Below, piece after piece: positions 48,062 through 58,839 of a stretch of DNA of 64,000 nucleotides (its first letter is position 1; each line of letters opens with the position of its first letter). The translations under genes were made by a program, and so were the position numbers. Source of the stretch: Corythucha ciliata (lineage: Eukaryota; Arthropoda; Insecta; Hemiptera; Tingidae); contig CM075939.1 of NCBI GenBank assembly GCA_038030265.1, forward strand, positions 18,705,253-18,769,252. Reading direction: 5' to 3'. Under the pieces are notes generated by a model that was not told the DNA's origin, ran no database searches, and saw only the letters and a list, made by a program, of their open reading frames with translations.

Positions 48062-48100
48062 GTAAAAAAAAAAAAAAAACAAAAAACAGGATAAAACCTT

Positions 48101-49060
48101 TCAATAGCTGCCATGAAAAATGAAATGCAGTGTTAATGCTCCAAATAACAGTAATGACTTCGAGAAACGACTGATCGGTCTTCCTTGAAAACTGCTGTGT
48201 GACACTTTTCCCTCTTTGTAGTACATTGTGAGCCCCACATCCAATCTCGAATAAACCGATGGGAGTGATATGTGATCGTCCAAACAAGGAGGTGGCTGAC
48301 TCAAAATTCCCACGACCCTCCCGCCACAAACCAGCAACGTTCCAGTGTAGCCTCCGCACTTGAATCGTTCCGTCAAACCGCACACGTTACTCTGTTGTGG
48401 ATAGGGCACTTGGCATGGGGTTTGATATTTCTCGCACGTCTTCCCACAGTATGTGTGTTGTATCATCTTTGTTGGAATGGCTTGAAGGCGGGTCGATGTC
48501 TTGTTTTCAGAATCCCGGTAACCCCAGCCGACTGTCTTGCAGGAGCCATTGTTTACGGTTAGAAAGATGGTGAGACGTTTTAATTTGGCGAAGTTTAAAA
48601 GTTCCATTCGAGCCATGGGTTTGACAAAAGTTTCCTCCCTCGTTTTATCCCTGAAAATAAACGGCTGCGTAACTTGAAGGACTGCATAGTTGATCCAAGT
48701 GACGTTATCACGTTTCTGTTTTGTGCACATTTCGTGAAGTTCAATATTCTTAATTTTTCTTAATTGTGCGTTCAGCCCATCTGTGAACATGTCTAAAACT
48801 CCAGCAATTGCGTATAACTCGTTCACGCCTACTATTTTGTAATAGTCCGTACTGGTATTATATATCGTCACGCAATCACAGGTCGTAATGATTCTTTTTT
48901 CATCAGCTATAACCCCCACGCAGTATTTGCGAAAGTTTTTGAACTGAATACTCACCACATAGGGGAAAGCGCCCAAGTAAGCGAAGTCATCTGAGCTTGC
49001 ATCTTCGTCCGACATTAATTGCCTAGTTAAAGCCAAAATCAATATCACAACTAACTTCAT
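48101..49060 (-). CDS. Secreted serine protease homologue (inactive trypsin fold), intronless, nested
   Basis: 319 codons on the minus strand inside a DIP intron. The start at 49060 is chosen because MKLVVILILALTRQLMS is a good signal peptide and acaATGa is a good insect start context; the frame stays open nine codons further. The chymotrypsin fold is shown by YCVGVIADEKRIITTCDCV (the usual LTAAHC region), CKTVGWGYR, and PSVYSRLDVGLTMY near the end. All three triad positions differ: His becomes Asp62, Asp becomes Asn124 (INYAVLQV), and Ser becomes Thr239 in CGGYTGTLLVC instead of GDSGGP. It should fold but not cleave. Insect homologues of this kind act as cofactors or decoys in immunity, and in some hemipterans occur in saliva; its role here is unknown. 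The C-terminus (FSKSLLLFGALTLHFIF) is hydrophobic and could be a lipid-anchor signal. The absence of introns suggests a retrocopy or a compact gene. Confidence 0.82.
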   Translation of the reverse strand: MKLVVILILALTRQLMSDEDASSDDFAYLGAFPYVVSIQFKNFRKYCVGVIADEKRIITTCDCVTIYNTSTDYYKIVGVNELYAIAGVLDMFTDGLNAQLRKIKNIELHEMCTKQKRDNVTWINYAVLQVTQPFIFRDKTREETFVKPMARMELLNFAKLKRLTIFLTVNNGSCKTVGWGYRDSENKTSTRLQAIPTKMIQHTYCGKTCEKYQTPCQVPYPQQSNVCGLTERFKCGGYTGTLLVCGGRVVGILSQPPPCLDDHISLPSVYSRLDVGLTMYYKEGKVSHSSFQGRPISRFSKSLLLFGALTLHFIFHGSY

Positions 49061-49822
49061 TGTATTGCCAAGTAAATAGTTGGTCAACGTTGCGTTTAAT
49101 TAGTGAAGCCAAATTAAAATTAATCAGTATTTTACTACAGTGAAAGCTAACCAACCCCATTACCTCTCACCACTTACACAACCTCCCTGTCCCAAGATGT
49201 AGCTAACGTTCAAGTCTCGAATTAAATCTTAGAGCAAAGCTTGAAGAAAACCAGTTACGTTTACGCTCGGGCGTTTAATTTTACCAAGCTATGGAATTCC
49301 ACTCCAATTAACTTTTTTGGTTTAAAACACCAAAAATATTACCAAAGAAGATACTTACCAGGGTGGGCCTCTAGTGAAATGTTTACCACAGTTCCCGACC
49401 GATTTAAAACTCATTTTCCGTAAATGAGTTTTCTCTATCGCACTTCAAAGTCGAGTTACTAGCGGTAAGGCACGCGGTTTTTGTTGGTGTACAAAAGGAT
49501 TTTAAAGAGTTGTCGGGCGAAGGGAGATTTGATTTTCACTTCCCACACAAAAGATCCTCTAGCTAAAGTTTCTTTTTTACGCAAAAGTAATTCGAATCCA
49601 TTGCATTTTGTTGCACACAAAAACGTCCGCTCATCCTCCTTTCCACCCAATACAATCGTCAGAGAACCTTAATCCCAGTATCTGTCCTGAAACACGCCTT
49701 TCCCTTCCACGCACCGGGTGTGCTGCGTGCGTGACGTCCACTTACTGCGACGATAAACAGAAAAGGGGGATCAACGTGACAATACCCTTTTCATAGTTTT
49801 CTCTCACTTGGCCTGTTTATAG

Positions 49823-49951
49823 TGACAAGCGTGGAAGGGCCTCAGCTCAATCTGACGAAAATCAGCCGGCTCCACATGGGGCCCTATTTGTGCATCGCAT
49901 CGAACGGTGTTCCGCCGAGCGTCAGCAAAAGAATTATGCTGCTGGTCCACT
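49823..49951 (+). CDS. DIP/lachesin-like Ig protein, exon for the second half of Ig domain 2
   Basis: Phase 1 in and out. The acceptor is TGTTTATAG and the donor is GTAAGT at 49952. It encodes VEGPQLNLTKISRLHMGPYL, then CIASNGVPPSVSKRIMLLVH. It carries the second Ig2 cysteine in the PYLCIASNG context that is highly typical of DIP and lachesin proteins. The intron that follows is only 57 bp. Confidence 0.96.
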
Positions 49952-50008
49952 GTAAGTTTTTTATTTTATGCCTACTTTTTTTATTCGTTAAATCAATTAT
50001 TTTAACAG

Positions 50009-50146
50009 TTCCCCCGATGATTTGGATTCAAAACCAACTCGTCGGAGCAATGGAGGGTGAGGACATGACATTAGAATGTCATTCAGAGGCTTACCCCAAG
50101 TCGATCAACTATTGGACTCGGGAATCTGGAGAACTTATTTCCCAAG
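50009..50146 (+). CDS. DIP/lachesin-like Ig protein, exon for the first half of Ig domain 3
   Basis: Phase 1 in and out. The acceptor TTTTAACAG ends at 50008 and the donor GTATTC starts at 50147. It encodes PPMIWIQNQLVGAMEGEDMT, then LECHSEAYPKSINYWTRESG. The first Ig3 cysteine and the YWTRE tryptophan are present. The VHF-PPMIWIQNQLVGA junction with the previous exon is conserved in the family. The donor is a weaker GTATTC, which could permit regulation, though nothing else shows this. Confidence 0.95.
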
Positions 50147-50740
50147 GTATTCCAATAATTGGATTTTATCTCTTTTTACTCGCTTTTTGCTCCTCCTATT
50201 TCCTACATCTTTTCACCGTCTCTTTTCTTTCTTTTTCGTTCTACTCCCCACAGTTCCCATAGTTTTATAAAATATTTTATGCTGTTCCGAGTGTTAACTA
50301 GCGGAATTCAATACATTATAGGGACATAGTCCAATCAATAAGAACATAAAAAAGGGGTTCACCTTACATCGAAAGTCAAGTTGGATTTTTTTGTTGTGTA
50401 TTGTTTCCGTAGGTTAGAAGCTAATGAATCTGAGTTTTCGTCGTCCTTACCCTTGTGCTATCTTCAGGGCAGGCCAAAAACTGTCGATTTTTAGGGATTT
50501 TTCGGGTTGTAGGCAAATAACTTATTTTCTTTGCTTCTTAGCTAAACGATAGCTATATTCATATTAGTAGATAACTAAATATCTAAATTATTCACCCCTT
50601 GGGTTTTTGTGTGGAACTAACATCAACGGAGCCAACAAAGAGGTGAAATCTTAACATAGATACGCACAATTTTAATTTTATAGTCTCCTTGAACAGAAAA
50701 TGCTTACAGGAGACTAATTCGTGTAGTGAAAGCCTGCTGA

Positions 50741-50793
50741 TGGAGTCTACGGACAGCGCAAAAGAGGCGTTAACCAACTGTCCAATCCAATCG
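50741..50793 (+). repeat. Left arm of a perfect 53-bp inverted repeat
   Basis: Identical, in reverse complement, to 51093-51145 over all 53 positions, with sharp loss of similarity on both sides. It starts TGGAGTCTACGGACAGCGCA and ends CCAATCCAATCG. The spacer is 299 bp. Confidence 0.95.
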
Positions 50794-51092
50794 CACAGCA
50801 GTGAAGACTGCTGATGATTCATAGACCATGAAGTGCAGCTCAAGTATTTATTGCTCAGTCGTGGCGGTTAGGGGGGAAGAGTGAAGATTTTCGCCAAAAC
50901 AAGAAAATGGGCATTCTTTGGGTTGACTTCCACCAAGACAATTTATTGCCATGATCGCCCGTTAATTATAGATAAACTTGTTACACGTACGATGGCAATG
51001 GCTCAGGGCGTCTGTCGTGCTTCTTGACATGTCCTGGGCAGTCAGTTTTATAGTTGAAGTCCATTCCACTATGTGTAGATTCTCGCAGCTGA

Positions 51093-51145
51093 CGATTGGA
51101 TTGGACAGTTGGTTAACGCCTCTTTTGCGCTGTCCGTAGACTCCA
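51093..51145 (-). repeat. Right arm of the perfect 53-bp inverted repeat
   Basis: See the left arm at 50741-50793. On the minus strand it reads ESTDSAKEALTNCPIQ in one frame. Related peptide-like motifs follow at 51189-51422. Confidence 0.95.
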
Positions 51146-51188
51146 ATATTTAGCACTATTCGTGAAGTATTCTCTGGTCAGTGAACGG

Positions 51189-51422
51189 CTAGTGCCTCAT
51201 AGAGTCATGGCAGCGTGGAGGCGAATTGGTTTGGTCGGAATTGGGTGGACCCTCACAGTTATAGCAATCGGTTAGCGCCTCCTGTTGCTGGGCATCGAGT
51301 CTCCCGCCAAAAAGATCACAGGTTGCCAGTCTTTTGATTAGCGCTGGCTCGCTGGCTGCAGCGTCCATTGTAGCCTGATGAGAGCGGCGCATTGCGCTTG
51401 TCACAGACAACCTTCCGTCCAT
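51189..51422 (-). other. Repetitive cysteine-containing open frame, function unknown
   Basis: A 77-codon frame on the minus strand with two internal near-repeats: MDAAASEPALIKRLATC and RLDAQQQEALTDCYNC. The 53-bp arm next to it would encode the similar ESTDSAKEALTNC. The repeated pattern is a short polar stretch, then A-L-x-x-C. I do not recognise a family. It may be a relic of a repeated small Cys-peptide gene, or just a non-coding tandem repeat that happens to stay open. Confidence 0.25.
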
Positions 51423-51429
51423 CGATGGC

Positions 51430-53270
51430 AGGATTTTGGTTTTGTCACTAGCCAGGAGTTAATGGATCCAATTAAGGTCATAAGCTTAATGCTGTTGACG
51501 GTGCTTCCTCAACTTCGGTACACGATTTCTTTGTGGTGAAATCGAGATATTTCATGAAAATTGGCACATAGCTATTTCTAACCAATTAAATTGTCAGTAT
51601 GGATTCACCGTCAACAGCCTTAAGGAATTATGGAATAACCCGAGGAAGGCCGTGACAAGGTATGGTAGGAGGTCGGATCATCGTCGACCAACGATTTTTT
51701 TTTTTTTTTTTTTTCAAATTCCGTTAATTTTATATAGTTTAACAAAAAACAATACATGGAAAACTTGTCTTCCGTATGGGCTATGGGCCCGTGCTGTAGG
51801 GCCAGCCATAATATTTAGCTTACGAGGAGAGGTACCCACATCAAAATCAAGTTTTCAAGTATAAGAATGAATTTTGAAAACAATGAAAATAGTATGAAAC
51901 AAAATCTGAGCAAGAAATGTCTGTTAGTGACTGATGAGTTTGGGCGAGGGAAGCGCAAGCTTCTAGCTTCCAAAATCCCAACAGAGAAGCCCCTCCACTC
52001 TGCTCTACATATATGGTTTCTTTCCCCTTTTTCCAGCTATACTTTGTCAAAATAATCTGAGAATCTCGTTTAGATGGTAATAAGGCAAACAAAATTACTC
52101 TCTTTTTCGGTTATTCATCGAGTATTTTGGTGTGTCTTCTTTTGGGAATGCTTCGTCTTATTGAATAATGCATTTTATTGAGTTATTTTGGAAACATGCC
52201 TAATGGTCACAAAATTTGCTGCCGTTGGTTCTAAGTTTTGAAAAGAAAACGGTTTTTAAAAAATACACAGTGTGGTTTCATCGATCGGAGCTCCAAATAG
52301 AAATTGCGAGAGACGAAGGGATTGTTCAGGATGCCAAAATTACGTCAGTTGTATAAGATTATGCTTGTCGGGGGGTTATCGTATTGGATGTGTATAGAGC
52401 TACCTTGGGAAATCAAGGAGAAATTCTATAAGAAGAATAGGTGGAATTCTTCTTTGTGTTGCGAAAAAAGAAGAAGGCTGTGAGGTGAGTTCATTCAAGA
52501 AGAAGAAGAAGAAAAAAGAAGAAGAAGTAAAGATATGATACTTAATTAGTGCAGAAAAGGGATGTTGATAATGAAACTCACCAATTTCAAACAAAGTATC
52601 AAATGACCGGTGCCTAATTCTGTTCAAACTTTATCTCACTTATGAGTCACTGGGGAATAGTTGATATTATGTATGTGTTGCAACCACATTGTGCAAACTA
52701 AGCGGAAAGTGGCCTCGCCTGGAGAATTCTATGTGTGTAGAAGTGAAGAGGGCTCCTTCAGACGGTCGACATTGTTGAAATGGATGTTCCTTTCAGGAAG
52801 ACCGCCTGGAAGCCGTCGTGAATATAAAACCTCTAAGTCAGCCAGTGTGGAGAGGGAGCTCGTACACCGCAGAAAGTCTTAACAGGGTACTAGACCCTTT
52901 CTTGAATGCGTGTCTTTTCGGCGAAACCCTGAGGTTGCTGCTGATGAAAAGACGAGCGTGTTTATAGAAGCTGATAGTTCAGAGTGCGTGGGGGTTTTGT
53001 ACGAGATAGAGAACACGTTTAATGCATTAAACCGTTATTTACATATATATAGCTAGGTCTCTTTCGTGGAAAAGAGGTGGTGGTGAGGAAGAGTGCCCTT
53101 CCAAAATGAGACACACATTGAGATTGGTAAAGCGACCAACGAGCGGCGGAATAGTAGTGTTTTGTGTGAACGTGAACATTTTCAAATCTGATTACGAAGA
53201 ACATAATAGGAAATAATCCCCTTCCTTTTGTACGCCCGTTATTAATGCTCCCTCCATTTATTTTCCGCAG
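51430..53270. other. Non-coding intron sequence
   Basis: It holds a T-run (51693-51714), an AAG-rich microsatellite (about 52496-52527) and no recognised gene. The pyrimidine-rich acceptor TTTATTTTCCGCAG ends at 53270. Confidence 0.55.
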
Positions 53271-53420
53271 GTCCTAAAGTAGAAACATCCAACGTTGACA
53301 ACTCGTACAAAGTCCACATGAAGTTGACACTACGATCCGTCAGTGTCACGGATTACGGCTCGTACAAATGTGTATCGAAAAACTCGTTGGGTGACACGGA
53401 TGGCACGATTAAACTGTACC
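53271..53420 (+). CDS. DIP/lachesin-like Ig protein, exon completing Ig domain 3
   Basis: Phase 1 in and out, with donor GTAAGT at 53421. It encodes PKVETSNVDNSYKVHMKLTL, then RSVSVTDYGSYKCVSKNSLG, then DTDGTIKLY. The D-Y-G-S-Y-K-C motif supplies the second Ig3 cysteine. DTDGTIKLY joined to HIPTPT of the next exon is the usual end of the Ig region in this family. Confidence 0.96.
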
Positions 53421-54598
53421 GTAAGTCTAGTAAACTTGATTTTTTAAAATGTCATTCTTAACAGCGACCATATAGAAATTATCTCCCTTTCTTGGGTCAT
53501 CGAAGAGGAAAAGCTTTTCCAGATTTAATTTGATAATCTCGGTTCTCTCTCCTGAAATCAATAACCAATCAACTTTTGTTCCCTACCGAAGATGCACACA
53601 TTATTGAATTCGAGTAGAACCCTTCGTACTTTATTGTAGAACGCCGCATAACATAATTGAAAAGCGGCCTTAAGACAGTATAAAGTTTATGAAAGTGAGC
53701 GTGCCTAATGAAACGAGGAAATTACTGTTTTTTGTCATCGATTTAGTTTCCTTGGAAAACCCGTAAAAATATTATTTTTGAGTTAATAGTGTTTGAGTTT
53801 TACCGGCGACCGAAGAGTTATAAAATTATCCCGCCAATGAACAACAATTTCTGTTTAACCTTTGAAGTTTATACGAGTGGTTCAGGTCACTTCAACATAA
53901 TTGTATCAGTTTGAAATTCAAGCGAGCCAAATCCTAATTGCTAAAAGCTTATTGTAATCTGATTTCAACGTCACGACAAATTATTGCTCTCGCGTTGAAG
54001 TTAAAGTGGAAAAGGGTATACTTTTATGAGAGGCATTTTTTAAGACAAAAAACAAGAATACTTTTATCTTGTTATTAGGTATATTATTCGTTTGACTGTC
54101 CCGGACTACTTCGAGCAGCTCGAAATTATGTAACCTCGTGGGGTTATCATGTGAAATAACGCGATAAAAATAATGGAAGATTAGTACTTTCAGTGCTAAT
54201 AGTGCAGCTCCGGACGACAAACAAATAGACCTGTTATATTTGTGTTCGGCGCGCGTGCGCACGCATTGTTTTCAATCAATCAATTTAGAGCCTTCAAAAA
54301 TTACTCATTAATTACTCAGTGGAATATCTGACTGATAAGGTGGCAACCCTATTCGAAGGAGTAAAGAACAGTCACCAATAAATAATTCAGAAATAAATTA
54401 TTGCAGCGCGACAATGGTTCGCTTTCAGATATTTCAATTCATCAAGAACCGATCTCTGGAAACTTGATTTATACTGCCTACGAATGTTGGTCGCCGCAAT
54501 TTGAATGAAATAAATGATACTGGCGCAGCCACTTTAGATACTATAGGTCTGTTCCAGTAGAAAAAGTAGAGAACCTACACACAGGCACTGACAATATC
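53421..54598. other. Non-coding intron sequence
   Basis: AT-rich with no repeat or gene that I can support. Confidence 0.5.
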
Positions 54599-56288
54599 CC
54601 AAGCAGCAAAGTTCATTTAAAACATATTTTTTGAATATTTTTTTCGAATAATCAAATAATATTTCGAATGTCCGCATTTTGACTGGTTATAAAATATTCA
54701 GAGAAAATCATTCGCAAAATATTCTTGAAATGATATTCAAAAATATTTTCTTCAAGTATTTACAAAATATTCCCTAAATAAGTTTCAAAAATATTTTCTT
54801 GAAGTATTCCCAAAATATTGTTCTGAAATATTTGAAAAATATTTTTTCGAAGTATTCGCAAAATATTTTATTTGGAATATTAGTTGTATATTTTTAGTGA
54901 AGGTTTTCGTCAAAATATTCATTTTTTTTTTAAATCCATAAAAGGAGGCCAGTCACTCTGAGCCGGCGTGGCTTAAGTCCTTCTCATATCCATGATTTTG
55001 AGTCGATCACAAACTCTGCGCGTGACCTCCGTAAGAGAGAAAAATTAGAAAATGAATAAAACAATTGGCAGAAGGAAAGTTTTTCTTACCGTTCAGAACA
55101 CGAGCCAAACTCAAGTGCTCGAAGGGCTTTTTCTCTTTACACCCCGCCAGTTGTAAGTTTTTTCTAATTATCCACATAGCGATCACGTGGTCTATTATTT
55201 TTTGAAAACTTGGTCCGGCCGTTTTTGCGCCACCAAGCACTGACAGCTTGAAACCTTTGAGATTTTTGTGTGAAAGTTCAAGTGAACAAGATGAAAATCA
55301 TAACTTTATTTACGAAGTCCTCGAAAGATGTATCATTTGTGAGGAGCCCTTCCAAGGTGGTGAGTTGCTCCTCGTTGGATATCGTTGGCAAGAAATCTGC
55401 CCAAAAAAAAAAAAAATCGAACACGTTAATACAATTGGTTAACTCAAAAAGCTTACATCGCACAAAAATTATACTCTATAGCTAGTACCTTGATGTTGAC
55501 ATGTGTGTTGATTTTGTGTCGGATCCAGGTTTAATCCTATAACAAAATGGTTTTTTTAATGATACCAGATAGACAAGAATTGCTATTCATCACATGAGTA
55601 GAATTTTATATAAAACCCGGATCACACGATGCGATTTTTGAATAAGTATTGCATACTGGTAATAGAGGAACATTCCGGGAATTTTAGTACGTGTGAAGTA
55701 TTTCTCAGTAATCCCCGTATCTCTCAGGCCCGTAAGGAAAGAAGTATGGTGCTCGTGGAAAATAACTATAACTAAATAACTACCTATAACTGAGCATAAA
55801 TAACTATAATCAGCCATAATCTGCAAACGCAGGGGTTGTATTTTATCGTTCCGAAAACTTCAAGCTCTCCAATGAATGGTTCATTTTTTGGTGGAATTAG
55901 GAAAAATATGCATTAAATAATATGTTTTTCATTTAATTGATGTAATGTACAATTTGATGCGAATATATCTATCTATCTATCTATCTATCTAATATTGAAA
56001 AATATTTAGGTAATACTCATAAAAGTATATTTACATGACATTGTACGATGTTATATCAGAAAATATTTCCGCTTACACCAAAAAAGAGTATTTCAAAAAT
56101 ATTTTAATCAGGTTCGTTTGAAAATATTCGTTCAAAAATATTATTTTCATATTAAACAATATTATGATACGAATATTAACGATGAATGAAAAATTAATAT
56201 TCTTAAAATATTTTTTTGAGATTCTGAATATTGTCTGAATGTTCGAATATTTTCTGAATGTTCAGAAAATATTATCATGCTGCTTGGG
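54599..56288. mobile_element. Transposon-like unit with CCCAAGCAGCA ends and AAAATATT subterminal repeats
   Basis: CCCAAGCAGCA at 54599 is matched by TGCTGCTTGGG ending at 56288. The first 330 bp and last 300 bp are filled with diverged repeats of AAAATATTTTCTTGAAGTAT and GAATATT(T) type. A (TATC)n run lies at about 55967-55990. The middle (54950-55960) is non-coding. No target duplication could be assigned. Confidence 0.6.
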
Positions 56289-56520
56289 ATCCGCCAAAAT
56301 GTGGTGCTTTAGATAAGGGAGGGTTTTTAATTGGCTGGTGAGCGTAACCTACACAACTGGAGCAACGAATAAGAGATACCTATCAAATCTTTTTTGATCT
56401 GCACATGGAGGGGGGACCATAATACCTGGCGACTGAAAGTACTCGTAGGAATTTATAGAGACTTAAGCCTTGTTCACACTGGTCGAGCAATTTAGACAAG
56501 TTTAGTAACTTAGCAACGTT

Positions 56521-56809
56521 CACGAAGATTGCACCCGAGGTGCGGTCCAGTCTCCGTTTCGACCTCAGACCTTCAGCCACCAGGGCTACTCGGTCCTGGT
56601 CTCATCAGCCCGGCAAATGAGCCGAGTACGGAGCCGATGGACCGCCCCTCGCCGGGAGCGGAGGTGCTTCTGCACTACGATCCCCGCCCCCGGCTCCCAA
56701 ATCGTTCTGGCAAGACCAAGACTGGGACGGGGAGGACCGAGTAGCCCTGGTGGCTGAAGGTCTGAGGTCGAAACGGAGACTGGACCGCACCTTGGGTGCA
56801 ATCTTCGTG
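56521..56809. mobile_element. GC-rich foldback with 77-bp arms
   Basis: The arms 56521-56597 and 56733-56809 pair at 76 of 77 positions, starting CACGAAGATTGCACCC. The 135-bp loop is strikingly GC-rich. A single arm-like copy lies at 17758-17835, and a short piece (TCCAGTCTCCGTTTCGATGC) lies at 31200. The near-perfect arms give mirrored open frames on both strands, which are artefacts. Confidence 0.85.
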
Positions 56810-56911
56810 AAGTTTGGTGGGTGCAAAGCCCCATACATCCAACTGTTCTAATTTAGTAACGTTCTTCTCACTGGGGGAGCTTGACTAAATAGTTAGTGTT
56901 CGCATTTTCTT

Positions 56912-57931
56912 CAGTGGTTCTCAACCTTTTCACCCCCCCCCCCCTTGGACCATGAAAATTTGTTGCGCCCCCCCCCCAAATTGCATTGTATTGTTTTTTG
57001 CTTTATTAAACAGACATCAAAGACCCGGAACCAGGAAAAGCTTCGATTTTGGTCAATCCACGAATTGGCGCACCTGTTTTTGGTCACTTGCACACTTTTC
57101 AGAACGTATAAATGCAGTGCCGTATCTGAAACTCGCAAGTGCAAAGAAGAGCTTCCACGCCCGAGGACCATGGTTATCCGCCTTGGAGTTGAGAAAATTG
57201 ACCGAAATCGCAAGGCTAAACGCTCATTTATGACTACTTTTGAGAGCGATGACAGACCCGCCCATTGGTGCATTTTGATCGGGACCTAACTACCACAACC
57301 GTAAAGAGATTATTCGAGCCCAGGGACGAAACTAAATGAGCCCCTTTCACCTGGGTGAATAGCAGACCCAGTGCCACCCTCGCTTCTTTCTCGAAAGGCT
57401 TACATAAAACCTCTGTAAAGCACCATTCGCAGCCAAACTCAAAAACCACCAAGAAGGCCCCAACACAGTACAACGACCCCACAAGGCCCAACCAAAACCA
57501 TGTTCCAACCTCAGCGAAGATGTAGAACCTCCAACGACAGCAACGTCTCAAGCACAGAGAAGGCCCAGCCACAGCCAAGGTCCAACCACTGCAAAGGTCC
57601 AACCACTGCAAAGGTCCAACCACAGCGAAGCTCAAACCAGAGCAAAGACCCAACCACAGCAAAGGTCCAACCACTGCAAAGGTCTAACCACAGTAAAAGT
57701 TCCAAACACAAAGAAGACGCAACCCCTGCAAATCTCCTACCATACAGTTGAGCTCCCAGTAAAGCCTTCCCTTTTTTTCGTCATGTTCTTGGCAAAAATG
57801 TGACGTTCTTGAAGTTACCTATATTTGTATGGTTGGTCTCAACCTTAAGGTCATGGGGACAAGTTCACGCCCCCCCTGGAAATCACTTGCGCCCCCCTAG
57901 GGGGGCGCACCCCCCAAGTTGAGAATTACTG
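56912..57931. mobile_element. hAT-type non-autonomous element with C-rich ends
   Basis: The left end is CAGTGGTTCTCAACCTTTTC. The right end in reverse complement is CAGTAATTCTCAACTTGGGG. The ends of many hAT elements begin this way. The inner ends are C- and G-runs, including a 22-bp perfect palindrome centred at about 57898. The flanking octamers (ATTTTCTT and ATTTAGCA) match only in part, so a target duplication is not confirmed. The interior carries a minisatellite at 57540-57720. Confidence 0.75.
57540..57720. repeat. 18-bp minisatellite
   Basis: About nine units of AAGGTCCAACCAC(A/T)GC type. The period is a multiple of three, so frames stay open on both strands without implying a gene. 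Confidence 0.85.
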
Positions 57932-57986
57932 ATTTAGCAGCTAGTCTGCTCACCTACTCGACTAAACTACTTGCCCAGTGAGTACA

Positions 57987-58249
57987 TCATGAAGATATAG
58001 GAACAAGTGGAGAGTGAGAAAGGCTTTTTTAATGTAAAAATATGTGAAGCCAGGTTTTTCGCCATTACACACTTACTGTTATCATTCACCTAGATAGGAT
58101 GGGAGGGTAATTTATCACTTTTTCACTGATCAAGTACCTATCAAATTGTCAATGTTTTTGTTTGGTGAGACCTGATAACAGATGGTGTGTAGCAATGGCG
58201 ACCGGCTTCATGAAAAATGCGTTTCACTCCCTCCACTACCTCCATGGTG
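57987..58249. mobile_element. MITE family A/B, copy B (uninterrupted)
   Basis: Reverse complement of copy A at 34977-35388 without the 143-bp nested MITE. The shared interior includes CGCCATTACACAC and GATCAGTGAAAAAGTGATAA in the copy A orientation. The right end has lost the AACAAGTGG part of the terminus. Confidence 0.8.
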
Positions 58250-58839
58250 TGTAATACAAGGCTTTAGTTTCAGCGAGGTGTTTGGAGGATGTTGCCATGG
58301 AACCAGTCTATAAAATTTAAGACAATAAAATTTAGTGGCTGATCCCATGACAACTATGCTCCGAACATGTTTCAAACGCTCCGAACATGATGTTTGCACT
58401 CACATATTGCTCTAACAAATCTTATAATTCACGCCGACGCTTCAGCGATAAGAGAAGGATAACTTTCAAGTTGATAATTCCGTTGACCGCTCGCCCTTGT
58501 ATTGCGCAGGCACGGTGCACTTTTTTGATAAATTTATGTGCATAGGAAAATGCAAAAAAAAAAAAAACGCGCTTAAGATTGGCATACCGGCAGTCGAGAA
58601 AACTAAGTTAAAAATTGAGCCAAAATGCCCCAAAAACGTTCACCCCTTAATCACCCATTTTTTTCTAATTTTGGAATTACTATATCCTTCATCCAAGCCA
58701 GAATTATATCTTGCACATCTCTGTTGGCTCGTTCAACGCTTCCTTGGCTTTGTGGGTGCCGTGGTTTCCGACTGACGGCTAGGTGCCACAAAGGTGCGGA
58801 TTAGCGAGGTGGCCCCTCTCTCCCAATAGACATAAATAT

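Noticed and set aside
55967..55990. CRISPR-like short regular repeats
   Set aside because: It is a simple tetranucleotide microsatellite, and the window is eukaryotic.
56529..56838. Mirrored open frames MHPRCGPVSVSTSDLQ on both strands
   Set aside because: They arise from the 77-bp arms of a foldback element and have no independent support.
57500..57751. Gln/Ser/Lys-rich repeat protein
   Set aside because: It comes from an 18-bp minisatellite inside a hAT-type element.
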